Shown: positions 17,707 to 25,737 of the stretch, piece by piece
Position numbering within the stretch: the stretch's first letter is position 1
How the letters are laid out: each line of letters starts with the position of its first letter
DNA from: Lysinibacter cavernae
Lineage (GTDB): Bacteria; Actinomycetota; Actinomycetes; Actinomycetales; Microbacteriaceae
Assembly (NCBI RefSeq): GCF_011758565.1
Contig: NZ_JAAMOX010000002.1
Span: 744,001-808,000, forward strand
Direction of reading: 5' to 3'
Length of the DNA stretch: 64,000 nucleotides
Position numbers and translations under genes: made by a program
Notes under the pieces: generated by a model
Told to the model about the DNA's origin: nothing
The model's database searches: none
Seen by the model: only the letters and a program-made list of their open reading frames with translations

Positions 17707-19182
17707 ATGATCGAAGCCGTGCGTCAGGAGCTTGCCGCAGGGTCCAGCGAACGGGCGACAATGCTGCTCAGGCGAAACTGGCTTCGGCTCATCCTCGAAT
17801 CCCGCACGAGCGAGCTCGAACAGCTGTGCGTCGAGTTCCCGAACCCACACGACCCGCACATTCTGCTCATCCGCGCCTGCTGCAGAGACCTCGCCGGCGA
17901 CCCGCACGGCGCCGTCTTCCTCAGGGGTCAGGGGATGCGCGTTGCCGACGACGATTTTGTTGTGTGTTTCACAAGTCTCCTGCTCGCGCCCGACACCCCA
18001 ACAAAGGCGTCGATTGCCGACCGCGCACGCGAGGCCCTCGCCCGGTGCGGGTCGGAAGAGGACTATCCCTCTGCCCTGTTCTTGCTCGGGTGGACAGAGA
18101 TTCGTCTGCGGCGAAACCTGCCAGACGCGATCGCCCTGCTGCGCTCGGCCAGCGACGAGGCCCGCCTGCACTCACGCGACGAAACGTTCCGGCTCGCCCA
18201 ATCAAACCTCGCCTTTGCACTCACTCACGCGGGTGTGTTCAGCGAGGCCGAGCGCATTCTCGACGGGCTTCCCGCCTCTCCGCCCTCCAACGACTGGGAT
18301 CGCTACGAGGGAGGGCTGCTTGGGTCCACCCGCGGAACCATCGCGTTCTGGCGGGGCGATTTTGAGCACGCCGTTGCCCAGCTGGATGCCGTGGTGGTTG
18401 AGGGCAGCCCAGGCACCAACTTCGAAGCGCAAGCGCGGCTGTACCTCACGATGAGCCTGATCGCGCTGCAGCGCAAGGATCGCTATCGCGAGGCATCCCA
18501 GCTCGTCAGGGGTGTGAGCACGTCGGATAAGCACGGCATCCCGTGGGCAACGCTGCGAAGCGTTGTGGCCGCCTGGCTCGCGCATGCGGAGGGTCGGGAT
18601 GTCTTTGCCCGCACCATTGCCGCGCCAGCCCTCACCCGAGCTGGCGCCCCAGTTGCGCATGCGCTCTTGGCCGAGCTCTATCAGCGCCTTGGCGAGCCAG
18701 TGCTGTCGCGGCAGGCGCATCGGCTGGCGACCGCGACCGCCCCGCCGTCGTATGTGCTCGTCAGCACCTTGGTGACCTCGGCCGCGCTGAGCTCGGCGGC
18801 TGGTCGCGGGCAGCAGGCGCACGAGTACCTCGACCGGGCCCTTGGCCTGGCAACCGCGGAACAGGTACTGGCGCCCTTTCTTTCGCTCGATACGCCGATT
18901 GGCGACCTGCTCGCGGCGCACGCCCAACGCGGTTCGGCGCACGACGAGTTCTTGCGCGTGATCTTCGTTCGGCGGGATGCCCTGTCCCTGGCCGTTTCTG
19001 GCGTGCTGACGGTACGTGAACGCGAGATTCTCGCCTGCCTCCGCACCACGATGACTGCCGTTGAGATTGGCGACCAGCTCCAGATTGCCTACCCGACGGT
19101 CAAAACGCATATCCGGTCGATCTATCGCAAACTCGGGGTCAATACGCGCAGGGCGGCGCTGCAGGTGGTGGATGCGCGGTAG
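17707..19182 (+). CDS. LuxR-family transcriptional regulator with TPR-like sensor region
   Basis: The 491-residue protein has a long helical N-terminal and central region with TPR/MalT-like repeats (for example LGWTEIRLRRNLPDAIALL and LFLLG-type helices). The C-terminal LuxR helix-turn-helix lies at about residues 430-487 (SGVLTVREREILACL...YPTVKTHIRSIYRKLGV). No Walker A motif is visible, so it is not a full STAND/MalT ATPase. It is expected to bind DNA near its own promoter. The start is probably leaderless: TAGTAT ends six bases before the ATG. It is divergent from the GAP-family membrane protein gene, the most likely target. Ligand and stimulus are unknown. Confidence 0.85.
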   Translation: MIEAVRQELAAGSSERATMLLRRNWLRLILESRTSELEQLCVEFPNPHDPHILLIRACCRDLAGDPHGAVFLRGQGMRVADDDFVVCFTSLLLAPDTPTKASIADRAREALARCGSEEDYPSALFLLGWTEIRLRRNLPDAIALLRSASDEARLHSRDETFRLAQSNLAFALTHAGVFSEAERILDGLPASPPSNDWDRYEGGLLGSTRGTIAFWRGDFEHAVAQLDAVVVEGSPGTNFEAQARLYLTMSLIALQRKDRYREASQLVRGVSTSDKHGIPWATLRSVVAAWLAHAEGRDVFARTIAAPALTRAGAPVAHALLAELYQRLGEPVLSRQAHRLATATAPPSYVLVSTLVTSAALSSAAGRGQQAHEYLDRALGLATAEQVLAPFLSLDTPIGDLLAAHAQRGSAHDEFLRVIFVRRDALSLAVSGVLTVREREILACLRTTMTAVEIGDQLQIAYPTVKTHIRSIYRKLGVNTRRAALQVVDAR

Positions 19183-19195
19183 AGCGCGTCTGTCC

Positions 19196-19267
19196 TCTCG
19201 CGGGGCGCATTTGCGCTCGTGGGGTGCGAAAAACTGCACCCCACGAGGCAGAACGCGCCCCACGAGA
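19196..19267. repeat. Nested double inverted repeat
   Basis: An outer pair (TCTCGCGGGGCGC at 19196-19208 and its near complement at 19255-19267, 12 of 13 matching) encloses an inner perfect 12-bp pair (CTCGTGGGGTGC at 19216-19227, complement at 19236-19247) with the loop GAAAAACT. All four arms are versions of CTCGYGGGGYGC. It lies between the LuxR-type gene and the kdp operon and could end transcription or form a cruciform; there is no U-tract. Confidence 0.7.
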
Positions 19268-19348
19268 CGACCGCGCTGACCTCCCGTTGCACGTGAAACC
19301 TCCCACTGTGGACTATGCTCAATTCGCAGTCCTCAAGATGGAGTAGTA

Positions 19349-19438
19349 ATGGGCATCATTGAAGCCGTGGCCGTAATCGTGGGCCTCGGGTCGCTTCTCT
19401 ATCTTGCGTACGCCCTCATGCATCCGGACCGGTTCTGA
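19349..19438 (+). CDS. kdpF: KdpF, small subunit of the potassium-transporting ATPase
   Basis: A 29-residue single-helix membrane peptide: MGIIEAVAVIVGLGSLLYL opens it and it ends HPDRF. KdpF is a short lipid-like stabilising subunit of the KdpFABC complex, normally just under 30 residues. The ATG of kdpA overlaps the TGA stop of this gene (TGATG), as expected for the first gene of a kdpFABC operon. The AATGG context and a GATGGAG purine stretch about 8 bases upstream serve as the ribosome binding region. It is too short for ordinary gene callers. A TATGCT -10-like box lies about 30 bp upstream. Confidence 0.88.
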   Translation: MGIIEAVAVIVGLGSLLYLAYALMHPDRF

Positions 19439-21111
19439 TGGCCTGGTTTCTTGCCATCACGGCGTTCCTCTCTATTGCGATCGTTATCGCGCTGCTGTAC
19501 CGGCCGCTTGGCGATTACATGGCGTGGGTATTTACCTCGCAGAAGCACTGGCGCATCGAGCGGATGATCTACCGGCTGGCCGGGGTGCATCCAGAGCGAC
19601 AGCAGTCGTGGCGCGTGTATCTCGTGTCGATTCTTGCGTTCTCCGTAGCGGGATTTGTGCTGCTCTTCCTGATGCTGCGCTTCCAGAACCTGTTGCCGTA
19701 TTCGCTTGGCATGCCGCCCATGAGCCTCGACCTCGCCTTCAACACGGTTGCGTCGTTTGTGGCCAACACCAACTGGCAGTCGTATTCGCCTGAGCAGACG
19801 GTTGGCTACGTCGCCCAGATGGCCGGTCTCGCCGTCCAAAACTTCGTGTCGGCCGCCGTGAGCATGGCCGTCGCTGTTGCACTCATCCGCGGGATTGCGT
19901 CGCGGGGCGGGCGAAGCGGGCTCGGCAACTTCTGGGTGGATCTGGTGCGAGCCAACCTGCGCATCCTGCTGCCGATCTCGCTGGTGGCCGCCGTGTTCCT
20001 GCTCGCGGGCGGGGTCATCCAGAACTTCGCAGGCTTCACCGACATCCAAACTGTCACAGGGGCGACGCAGACGATTCCCGGCGGGCCGGTGGCCTCCCAA
20101 GAAGCGATCAAGATGCTCGGCACCAACGGCGGTGGGTTCTATAACGCGAACTCGGCGCATCCGTTCGAGAATCCAACGCCCTGGACCAACATGCTCCAGA
20201 CCCTCCTCTTGCTGCTGATTCCGTTCACGATGCCGCGGATGCTTGGCACGATGGTGGGGGATCAGCGGGCCGGATACGCGCTGCTGCTCACCATGGCCGT
20301 CCTCTTTGTCCTGATCTACGTGCCGCTCACGGCGTTTGAGTTCGCCGGTTCTGGCACCGCGCCCGAACTCGCCGGCGGGGCGATGGAGGGCAAGGAACAA
20401 CGGTTTGGCATCGTTGGGTCCACCCTGTTTGCGACGGCCACCACGGGAACCACCGGCGGCGCCGTCAACTCGATGCACGGTTCGTACACGGCGTTCGGCG
20501 GCCTCATGCTCATGTTCGACATGATGCTCGGCGAGGTTGCCCCCGGCGGCGCGGGTTCGGGTATCTACACGCTGCTCGTGCTCATGGTCATCGCGGTGTT
20601 CCTCACGGCGCTGCTGCTTGGGCGCTCGCCCGTGTACCTCGGCAAGCGGCTCGGCGTGCGCGAGATGAAGATCGTGAGCATCGCCATCCTTGTCATGCCG
20701 ACCCTCGCGATTGGCGGCATGGCCGTTGGCTTCGCGATCCCCTCGGTCAAGGACGAGATCATTTCGAGCATGGGCAACGACGGCTCGCACGGGCTCTCAG
20801 AGGTGTTCTATGCCTTCGTGTCGGCGGCAATCAACAACGGTTCCGCGTTTGCGGGCCTGAGCGCAAACACGCCGCTGCTCAACATCGTGCTTGGCGTGGT
20901 CATCCTGCTCGGGCGCTTCATCCCCATCGTGCTCGTGATGGCGCTCGCCGGGTCGCTTTCCGTGCAGCGCAAGGCCGAGAGCACCCTTGAGCTGCCGCTA
21001 CACCGTCCGCAGTTTGTGGCGCTGCTCGTGTTCTTGATCGTGTTTATCGCCGTCCCCATGTTCATCCCGATCCTGCTCGTCGGGCCGTTGGCGGAAGGAT
21101 TCATGCGATGA
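19438..21111 (+). CDS. kdpA: Potassium-transporting ATPase subunit A (KdpA)
   Basis: KdpA is the potassium-binding, channel-like subunit of the high-affinity Kdp pump in the cytoplasmic membrane. The 557-residue product has about ten transmembrane helices and the four selectivity-loop regions: NTNWQSYSPEQ, GTNGGGFYNANSAHPFENP, NSMHGSYTAFGGL and NNGSAFAGLSANT. Length and motifs are canonical. It overlaps kdpF at its start by one base and kdpB at its end by four (ATGA), so the operon is translationally coupled. Expression of Kdp systems is normally induced at low potassium by KdpDE, but neither regulator gene is found in this window. Confidence 0.97.
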   Translation: MAWFLAITAFLSIAIVIALLYRPLGDYMAWVFTSQKHWRIERMIYRLAGVHPERQQSWRVYLVSILAFSVAGFVLLFLMLRFQNLLPYSLGMPPMSLDLAFNTVASFVANTNWQSYSPEQTVGYVAQMAGLAVQNFVSAAVSMAVAVALIRGIASRGGRSGLGNFWVDLVRANLRILLPISLVAAVFLLAGGVIQNFAGFTDIQTVTGATQTIPGGPVASQEAIKMLGTNGGGFYNANSAHPFENPTPWTNMLQTLLLLLIPFTMPRMLGTMVGDQRAGYALLLTMAVLFVLIYVPLTAFEFAGSGTAPELAGGAMEGKEQRFGIVGSTLFATATTGTTGGAVNSMHGSYTAFGGLMLMFDMMLGEVAPGGAGSGIYTLLVLMVIAVFLTALLLGRSPVYLGKRLGVREMKIVSIAILVMPTLAIGGMAVGFAIPSVKDEIISSMGNDGSHGLSEVFYAFVSAAINNGSAFAGLSANTPLLNIVLGVVILLGRFIPIVLVMALAGSLSVQRKAESTLELPLHRPQFVALLVFLIVFIAVPMFIPILLVGPLAEGFMR

Positions 21112-23237
21112 CGACCCCAACGCTTCGCCGCCGCGACACCGTGCTCTCGCCCAGCGCCATCCGCACGGTGCTGATCGATGCGCTGCGTAAATTTGACCCA
21201 CGCTACCTGTGGCATAACCCCGTACTCCTCCTCACTGAGGTTGGCGCGGCGCTGACCACCGCCATCGCAATTGTTGAGCCCTTTGTTGGCGGGGCGATGC
21301 CGTCTGGCGGGTCGATGATGCCGCCCAGCTTCACCTGGCTGCTGGCCGTTGGATTCTGGATGTGCCTGTTCACCGCCACCCTCGCCGAATCGATTGCCGA
21401 GGGTCGAGGGCGCCTGCAGACCCAGTCGCTGCGCCAGGCCGGCACGAGCGTCGTGACGCGGCGGGTGCTGAATTACGACCAGTCCAAGGATCGCGCGGCT
21501 CGCGACGCGGCTGTCGAGATGGTCGATTCGCACGAGCTGATGCCAGGGGATGTAGTGATTGTCGAGGCCGGCGAGACCATTCCCGCCGATGGCGAGGTGC
21601 TGTGGGGCGCGGCCGAGGTCGACGAGTCGGAGTTCACCGGGCATGCCGGCGCTGTCATCCGCGAGGCCGGAGGCGACCGCACGGCAGTGACCGGCGGCAC
21701 GCACGACCTCTCCGACCGGCTCGTGGTGCGGATCAGCGCATCCTTTGAAGCGAGCGCCTTTGAGCGCACCATCCGCCTCGCGAGCAAGTCGCGCCGCCAG
21801 AAAGCGCCGATCGAGGTGGCGTTCAGTGCCCTACTCGCGTCGTTCTCGCTGTCGTTTGTGATTGTGGCGCTCACGCTGAACTCGGTGGTTTCGCCTGTCG
21901 CTCCGCCCGTATCCATTCCCGTACTCGTTGCGCTTGTGGTGTGCCTCATCCCCACCGAGATTGCGGCGCTCATGTCGGTGACGGGCATCGCCGGGATGTC
22001 CCAGCTGCTGCGCCGCGGTGTGCTCGTGATTTCGGCAAAATCGCTTGATACCGCCGGCGACATCACGACCGTCCTGCTCGACAAAACCGGGACCGTCACC
22101 AAAGGTAACCGCAGCGCGATCGAGTTCGTGCCGCTTGCCGGGGTGGATGCGCGCGACCTCATGCGGCTCGCGGCGCTGGCATCCGTTGCCGACCCCACCC
22201 CCGAGGGGGCATCCATTGTGCGGCTCGCCGCGGAGTCAGGAATCGAGCCGAGCGAAGCGGATACCTCGGGCGGTCGGCCCGTGCAGTTCAGCGCCGTCTC
22301 GCGGATTTCGGGCATCGACCTCCCCGACGGAACCAAGATCCGCAAGGGCGCGGGCATGGCGGCCGCCACCTGGCTCAAGCAGCAGGGCACGCAGCCGCAG
22401 CGCCACGTGATCGACGAGCTCAAGGCCGTCACCCGCGAGATTGCGAGCACTGGCGGCACCCCGCTCGTGGTTGTGATGAAGCCCGCCGAGGGCCCGGGGC
22501 GCGCTGTGGGGGTCATCCACTTGCAGGATGTTGTGAAAGAGACGGTCCCGAAGCGCATCAGCAAGCTGCGCGCGCTTGGCATCCGCACCGTGATGGTGAC
22601 GGGTGACCACGAACTCACCGCCAAGGCGATCAGCGAAGAGGCTGGCATCGACGAGTACGTTGGCAACTCGACGCCGGAGGATAAACTCGCGCTGATCGTG
22701 CACGAGCAGGAGCAGGGTCACCTCGTGGCGATGAGCGGCGACGGTGTGAACGACGCCCCCGCGCTCGCCCAGGCCGACATCGGCATTGCGATGAACACGG
22801 CGACGTCGGCGGCCAAGGAATCGGCCAACATGATCATCCTCGACGACGACCCGGCCCATCTCGTTGACATCATCGAGGTCGGCCGGCGGCAGATGTCTAC
22901 GCGCGGCGCCCTCATGACCTTCAACCTGGCCAACGACGTGGTGCGCTACTTCACGCTCTTCCCCGCGCTGTTTGTTGGGGTGTTCCCTGGCCTGGCTGCG
23001 CTCAACGTGTTGCAGCTGCACTCGCCCGCGTCGGCCATCCTTTCGACCGTGATTTTCAGTAGCCTGGTTATGGTCATCCTCATCCCGCTCGCGCTGATCG
23101 GCGTGCCCTACCGCAGCACCGAGCCGCGGTCGGCGCTCACGCGAAACCTGATTGTCAACGGACTCAGCGGCCTGCTCGTCCCGATCATCGGCATCAAACT
23201 CATCGACCTTGTCGTGAGTTTGCTGCCGGGATACTGA
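21108..23237 (+). CDS. kdpB: Potassium-transporting P-type ATPase subunit B (KdpB), atypical motifs
   Basis: The energy-coupling subunit of the Kdp pump, 709 residues. The phosphorylation motif LLDKTGTVTKGN (Asp325), the nucleotide-binding region, GDGVNDAPALAQADIGIAM and the late membrane segment FNLANDVVRYF are all present. Three sites depart from the usual family sequence. The actuator motif TGES is TGHA here (residues 177-180), so both the catalytic Glu and the Ser that is the inhibitory phosphorylation site in E. coli KdpB are absent. The M4 motif PTTIGGL reads PTEIAAL (282-288). The KdpB Lys of the ND-x-x-KYF segment is Arg. The reading frame is intact and lies within a complete operon, so this looks like a functional variant, not decay. 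Confidence 0.93.
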   Translation: MTTPTLRRRDTVLSPSAIRTVLIDALRKFDPRYLWHNPVLLLTEVGAALTTAIAIVEPFVGGAMPSGGSMMPPSFTWLLAVGFWMCLFTATLAESIAEGRGRLQTQSLRQAGTSVVTRRVLNYDQSKDRAARDAAVEMVDSHELMPGDVVIVEAGETIPADGEVLWGAAEVDESEFTGHAGAVIREAGGDRTAVTGGTHDLSDRLVVRISASFEASAFERTIRLASKSRRQKAPIEVAFSALLASFSLSFVIVALTLNSVVSPVAPPVSIPVLVALVVCLIPTEIAALMSVTGIAGMSQLLRRGVLVISAKSLDTAGDITTVLLDKTGTVTKGNRSAIEFVPLAGVDARDLMRLAALASVADPTPEGASIVRLAAESGIEPSEADTSGGRPVQFSAVSRISGIDLPDGTKIRKGAGMAAATWLKQQGTQPQRHVIDELKAVTREIASTGGTPLVVVMKPAEGPGRAVGVIHLQDVVKETVPKRISKLRALGIRTVMVTGDHELTAKAISEEAGIDEYVGNSTPEDKLALIVHEQEQGHLVAMSGDGVNDAPALAQADIGIAMNTATSAAKESANMIILDDDPAHLVDIIEVGRRQMSTRGALMTFNLANDVVRYFTLFPALFVGVFPGLAALNVLQLHSPASAILSTVIFSSLVMVILIPLALIGVPYRSTEPRSALTRNLIVNGLSGLLVPIIGIKLIDLVVSLLPGY

Positions 23238-23247
23238 GGAGGCTGAC

Positions 23248-23859
23248 ATGCCAAACCGTGTTGCTCGCAAGGTCGCCCCGCTCTGGACAGCCCTTCGCCT
23301 CATGCTCATCTTGACCGTGGTGTTGGGGGTTGGGTATCCGCTCGTCGTCTTCGGCATCGGTGTGGTCGCGTTCCCCGGGCAAGCGGAGGGCTCGTATGTG
23401 CGGGATGCCGACGACCAGGTTGCCGGCTCATCCCTCATCGGCCAACGCTTCGACGCGGCCGACGGTTCGCCCCTGCCCGAATACTTTCAGCCGCGCCCGT
23501 CGCTGGCCGGCGACGGCTACGACCCGCTCGCATCGGGCGGCTCAAACCTCGGGCCCGAGAGCCCAGAACTCATCGCCCAGATTCAGGAGCGCAGGGCGCA
23601 AGTTGCTGCGTTTAATGGGGTCCCGGAGGCTGACGTGCCGGTGGATGCCGTGACCGCCTCCGGCTCCGGCCTCGACCCCGACATCAGTGTTGAGTACGCG
23701 CGGCTGCAGGTGCCGCGGGTGGCATCCGCTCGGGGGCTGCCGGTTGCGGATGTTGCGGCGCTCGTTGAGGAGTCGATTACGGGGCGGGATGCCGGGTTTA
23801 TTGGTGAGCCGCGGGTGAATGTTGTTGGGTTGAACTTGGCGTTGGATGGGTTGGGTTAG
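23248..23859 (+). CDS. kdpC: Potassium-transporting ATPase subunit C (KdpC)
   Basis: The 203-residue KdpC has one N-terminal membrane helix (about residues 12-37) and a periplasm-facing domain with the signature segments GSSLIGQRF, EYFQPRPS and DPLASGGSNLGPES, then TASGSGLDPDIS and VEYARLQVPRVASARGL. It stabilises the KdpFABC complex and affects ATP affinity. It begins 10 bp after kdpB, preceded by GAGG. The final codons are unusually T-rich (TTG, GTT), unlike the rest of the operon. No kdpD or kdpE follows; the next gene is a convergent toxin gene. Confidence 0.95.
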   Translation: MPNRVARKVAPLWTALRLMLILTVVLGVGYPLVVFGIGVVAFPGQAEGSYVRDADDQVAGSSLIGQRFDAADGSPLPEYFQPRPSLAGDGYDPLASGGSNLGPESPELIAQIQERRAQVAAFNGVPEADVPVDAVTASGSGLDPDISVEYARLQVPRVASARGLPVADVAALVEESITGRDAGFIGEPRVNVVGLNLALDGLG

Positions 23860-23935
23860 GTGGTGTTCTGAGCCGTGGCTTTGACCATCACAATAGTGAT
23901 TACACGACTCTCATGCTGTGACCGAGGGCTTTATT

Positions 23936-24367
23936 TCACTCTGCGAGCGGATCGATCCGAGTAATCCCGGGGATACCATCGAAATCCTTGTCAGGGGAGA
24001 GGATTTTGGTGATGCTATAGACCAGTGCCGTGGCCGCATGGATCGCATCGCGGCCGCGCACGTTGGGCAGCTGTTCGATGAGCCGAAGCGAGGTATCCAG
24101 TACTTCGTTGTCGAATTTCAGCACGGTGAATGATCGCATCAGCCCGCGACCTTCGGCGACTGACTGCGCGCGATTTTGCGTTTTTCGCATGCGGTGGAAC
24201 ACAACTTCTTGAATCACCTCTGCGCTCACATAGCCGCGGCTTTTGCCTGAGGCGAGATCAAGGAGGTGCTCTTGGCACGCGGCGCTTCTTGGGTCATCGG
24301 GACTGAGCGCGTACAGGACTGTGGCGGCGTCGATAAGTACTGCTTGTTCCATTGCCGACACTGTCAC
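23936..24367 (-). CDS. PIN-domain toxin (VapC-like ribonuclease)
   Basis: The 143-residue protein has the PIN fold acidic set: Asp13 in LIDAATVLYAL, Glu54 in EVIQEVV, Asp107 in GRDAIHAATAL and Asp126/Asp128 near LSPDKDFDGI. PIN toxins of VapBC modules cleave RNA in a metal-dependent way. The GTG start at 24367 overlaps the antitoxin TGA by four bases (GTGA); an internal ATG six codons later is an alternative. It is the second gene of a two-gene toxin-antitoxin operon, convergent with kdpC. RNA target not predictable. Confidence 0.85.
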   Translation of the reverse strand: MTVSAMEQAVLIDAATVLYALSPDDPRSAACQEHLLDLASGKSRGYVSAEVIQEVVFHRMRKTQNRAQSVAEGRGLMRSFTVLKFDNEVLDTSLRLIEQLPNVRGRDAIHAATALVYSITKILSPDKDFDGIPGITRIDPLAE

Positions 24368-24669
24368 TCCGTGCCTTCTGCGTTACTTCGTGCGAGCCGG
24401 TAAAGCGGATCCAGCTCACGTTCGTAGGCCGCCTTGGCTTCATCCCAGTCAACTGGTGCGTAGCTGTTTCGCTTTGCGTCTTCAGCTGCGTTGGCGAACA
24501 TGTCCCGCAGCCCGTGACGGGCATCTTGACTCTGTTGATCGAGCAACTGGTCGGTCGCCATGCGGATGAGGGCGCCCGCGCTCATTCCTCGTACCCGCGC
24601 TTCGGCTTCAAGGGCGGCGTAGCGTTCGGGATCAAAGAGTACCTGCACTCGCTTCTCTAACGTTGCCAT
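24364..24669 (-). CDS. Ribbon-helix-helix antitoxin (VapB-like)
   Basis: The 101-residue protein starts with a ribbon-helix-helix pattern (KRVQVLFDPERYAALEAEA then MSAGALIRMATDQLL) that binds operator DNA. The C-terminal part, rich in Asp, Glu and Trp/Tyr (VDWDEAKAAYERELDPLYRL), would wrap the toxin. It precedes and overlaps the PIN toxin gene by four bases. A TAACCT -10-like box ends six bases before the ATG, suggesting a leaderless, autoregulated mRNA. The module may be a stability cassette; it neighbours the large AT-richer gene at 25.7 kb. Confidence 0.82.
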   Translation of the reverse strand: MATLEKRVQVLFDPERYAALEAEARVRGMSAGALIRMATDQLLDQQSQDARHGLRDMFANAAEDAKRNSYAPVDWDEAKAAYERELDPLYRLARSNAEGTE

Positions 24670-24944
24670 GATCCAAGGTTATGCAGGAATATGAACATGC
24701 ACAATAGGTGTGTATGTCTTTGTGAATGTTGCAGGACATCCTTGAGTCGCGTGCCGTGGGTGAGCATTACTGCAGTCTCGTGGCGCTGGGGAACGGGCGC
24801 TTTTTATGACGAGCATGTTGGTCGTTAAGCGCCTCAACGACTATTAAGTTAGTCATAAGGATGATCTGGGAGGACGTTCAGAGCGCTCGGCCAGATCCTT
24901 ACAGCATTGTTCTTCCGAGCGGATGACCCAATAGGCTGCATGAC

Positions 24945-25580
24945 ATGATCCGCACTTCGGCAATTGTCGCCTCACTCATGCTTGCGCTCGGATTGACCGG
25001 TTGCTCTCTGCTGAGTGGACCAGAGTCCGCGAACGAATCGTCGGCGACGGACCCTGCCGCACCGGAGGCTTCGGCGGTGCCTATGGACGAGATTGAGCCC
25101 GCGGCGGCGGCCGTGAAGATCCCAGCGACGTGCGATGAACTGATTTCACCGGAGACGGTAGAGACAGCCGACCCACGGATTCAGTCGTACCATCCCGGTT
25201 CGCAAGAACTTGCCGAAACCATGCTTGGCCCGAAAACGGTCGCGGCTTTGGTCGGTGGCAGCCAGACAATGTACTGCGGTTGGGGGATTGAAGGCACGGA
25301 TGCCTTAGCAGCCGTAGCTATCTCCGTCCTTGATGACACGGTGAGAGACGATCTCGTCGCTGCGCTTTCGGACTCCATCTATTCGGATGTGACGGCTGAG
25401 TACGCGACAAAGGGGGTCACCGCTGACGCTGTGTTTGGGCATGGTTACAGTAGCGAACGTCACAATATGGGCGTGATTATTGTTGACGGTCCGGTGCTCA
25501 TTGCGACAGCGCACACGGTCGAGGGCGATTTTGCGGTGTATGCGCTGGATTCGGTGAGACAGCTCAACGCCGCTGGGTAG
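24945..25580 (+). CDS. Secreted lipoprotein, hypothetical
   Basis: The 211-residue protein carries a lipobox LTGC with Cys20 after a hydrophobic signal helix, followed by a Ser/Ala/Glu/Pro-rich low-complexity linker (about 25-60) and a folded domain of about 150 residues. The pattern (PATCDELISPETV, then MYCGWGI with a second Cys) resembles small actinobacterial DUF3558-type lipoproteins, but this is not certain. Two Cys residues could form a disulphide. TAGGCT ends seven bases before the ATG, suggesting a leaderless transcript. The upstream gap 24670-24944 holds no gene, but has an imperfect stem (AAGGAT..TCTGG with CCAGATCCTT, about 24857-24901). Confidence 0.72.
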   Translation: MIRTSAIVASLMLALGLTGCSLLSGPESANESSATDPAAPEASAVPMDEIEPAAAAVKIPATCDELISPETVETADPRIQSYHPGSQELAETMLGPKTVAALVGGSQTMYCGWGIEGTDALAAVAISVLDDTVRDDLVAALSDSIYSDVTAEYATKGVTADAVFGHGYSSERHNMGVIIVDGPVLIATAHTVEGDFAVYALDSVRQLNAAG

Positions 25581-25737
25581 ATACGAAGGCGCTTCTATTT
25601 CTTGCCGGAGGAGTTATCAGTTCTACTCAGACTGGTGACCCTGTCACCTATCGATGGTCGTTGGCTCATGATTAGGTCATGGCCTCTCAGCAGGGCGGCG
25701 CGCCCAAGGGAGAGGTATCCTTTCTGCACCTAAATTT

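Noticed and set aside
18202-19263. 353-codon ORF antisense to the LuxR-type gene
   Set aside because: No recognisable domain; it spans the nested hairpin and the HTH codons on the other strand.
19285-19319. TTGCAC...TATGCT as a full kdp promoter
   Set aside because: The spacing between the two boxes is 21 bp, too long for a normal housekeeping promoter; only the -10-like box is kept as a hint.
19399-20790. 463-codon ORF antisense to kdpA
   Set aside because: His/Arg/Gln-rich translation with no family resemblance; kdpA on the other strand has all its motifs.
21473-22666. 397-codon ORF antisense to kdpB
   Set aside because: Ser/Thr-rich low-complexity translation, typical of an antisense shadow in this GC range.
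22236-23438. 400-codon ORF antisense to kdpB
   Set aside because: Arg/His-rich translation, no start signals, and the opposite strand carries the conserved ATPase motifs.
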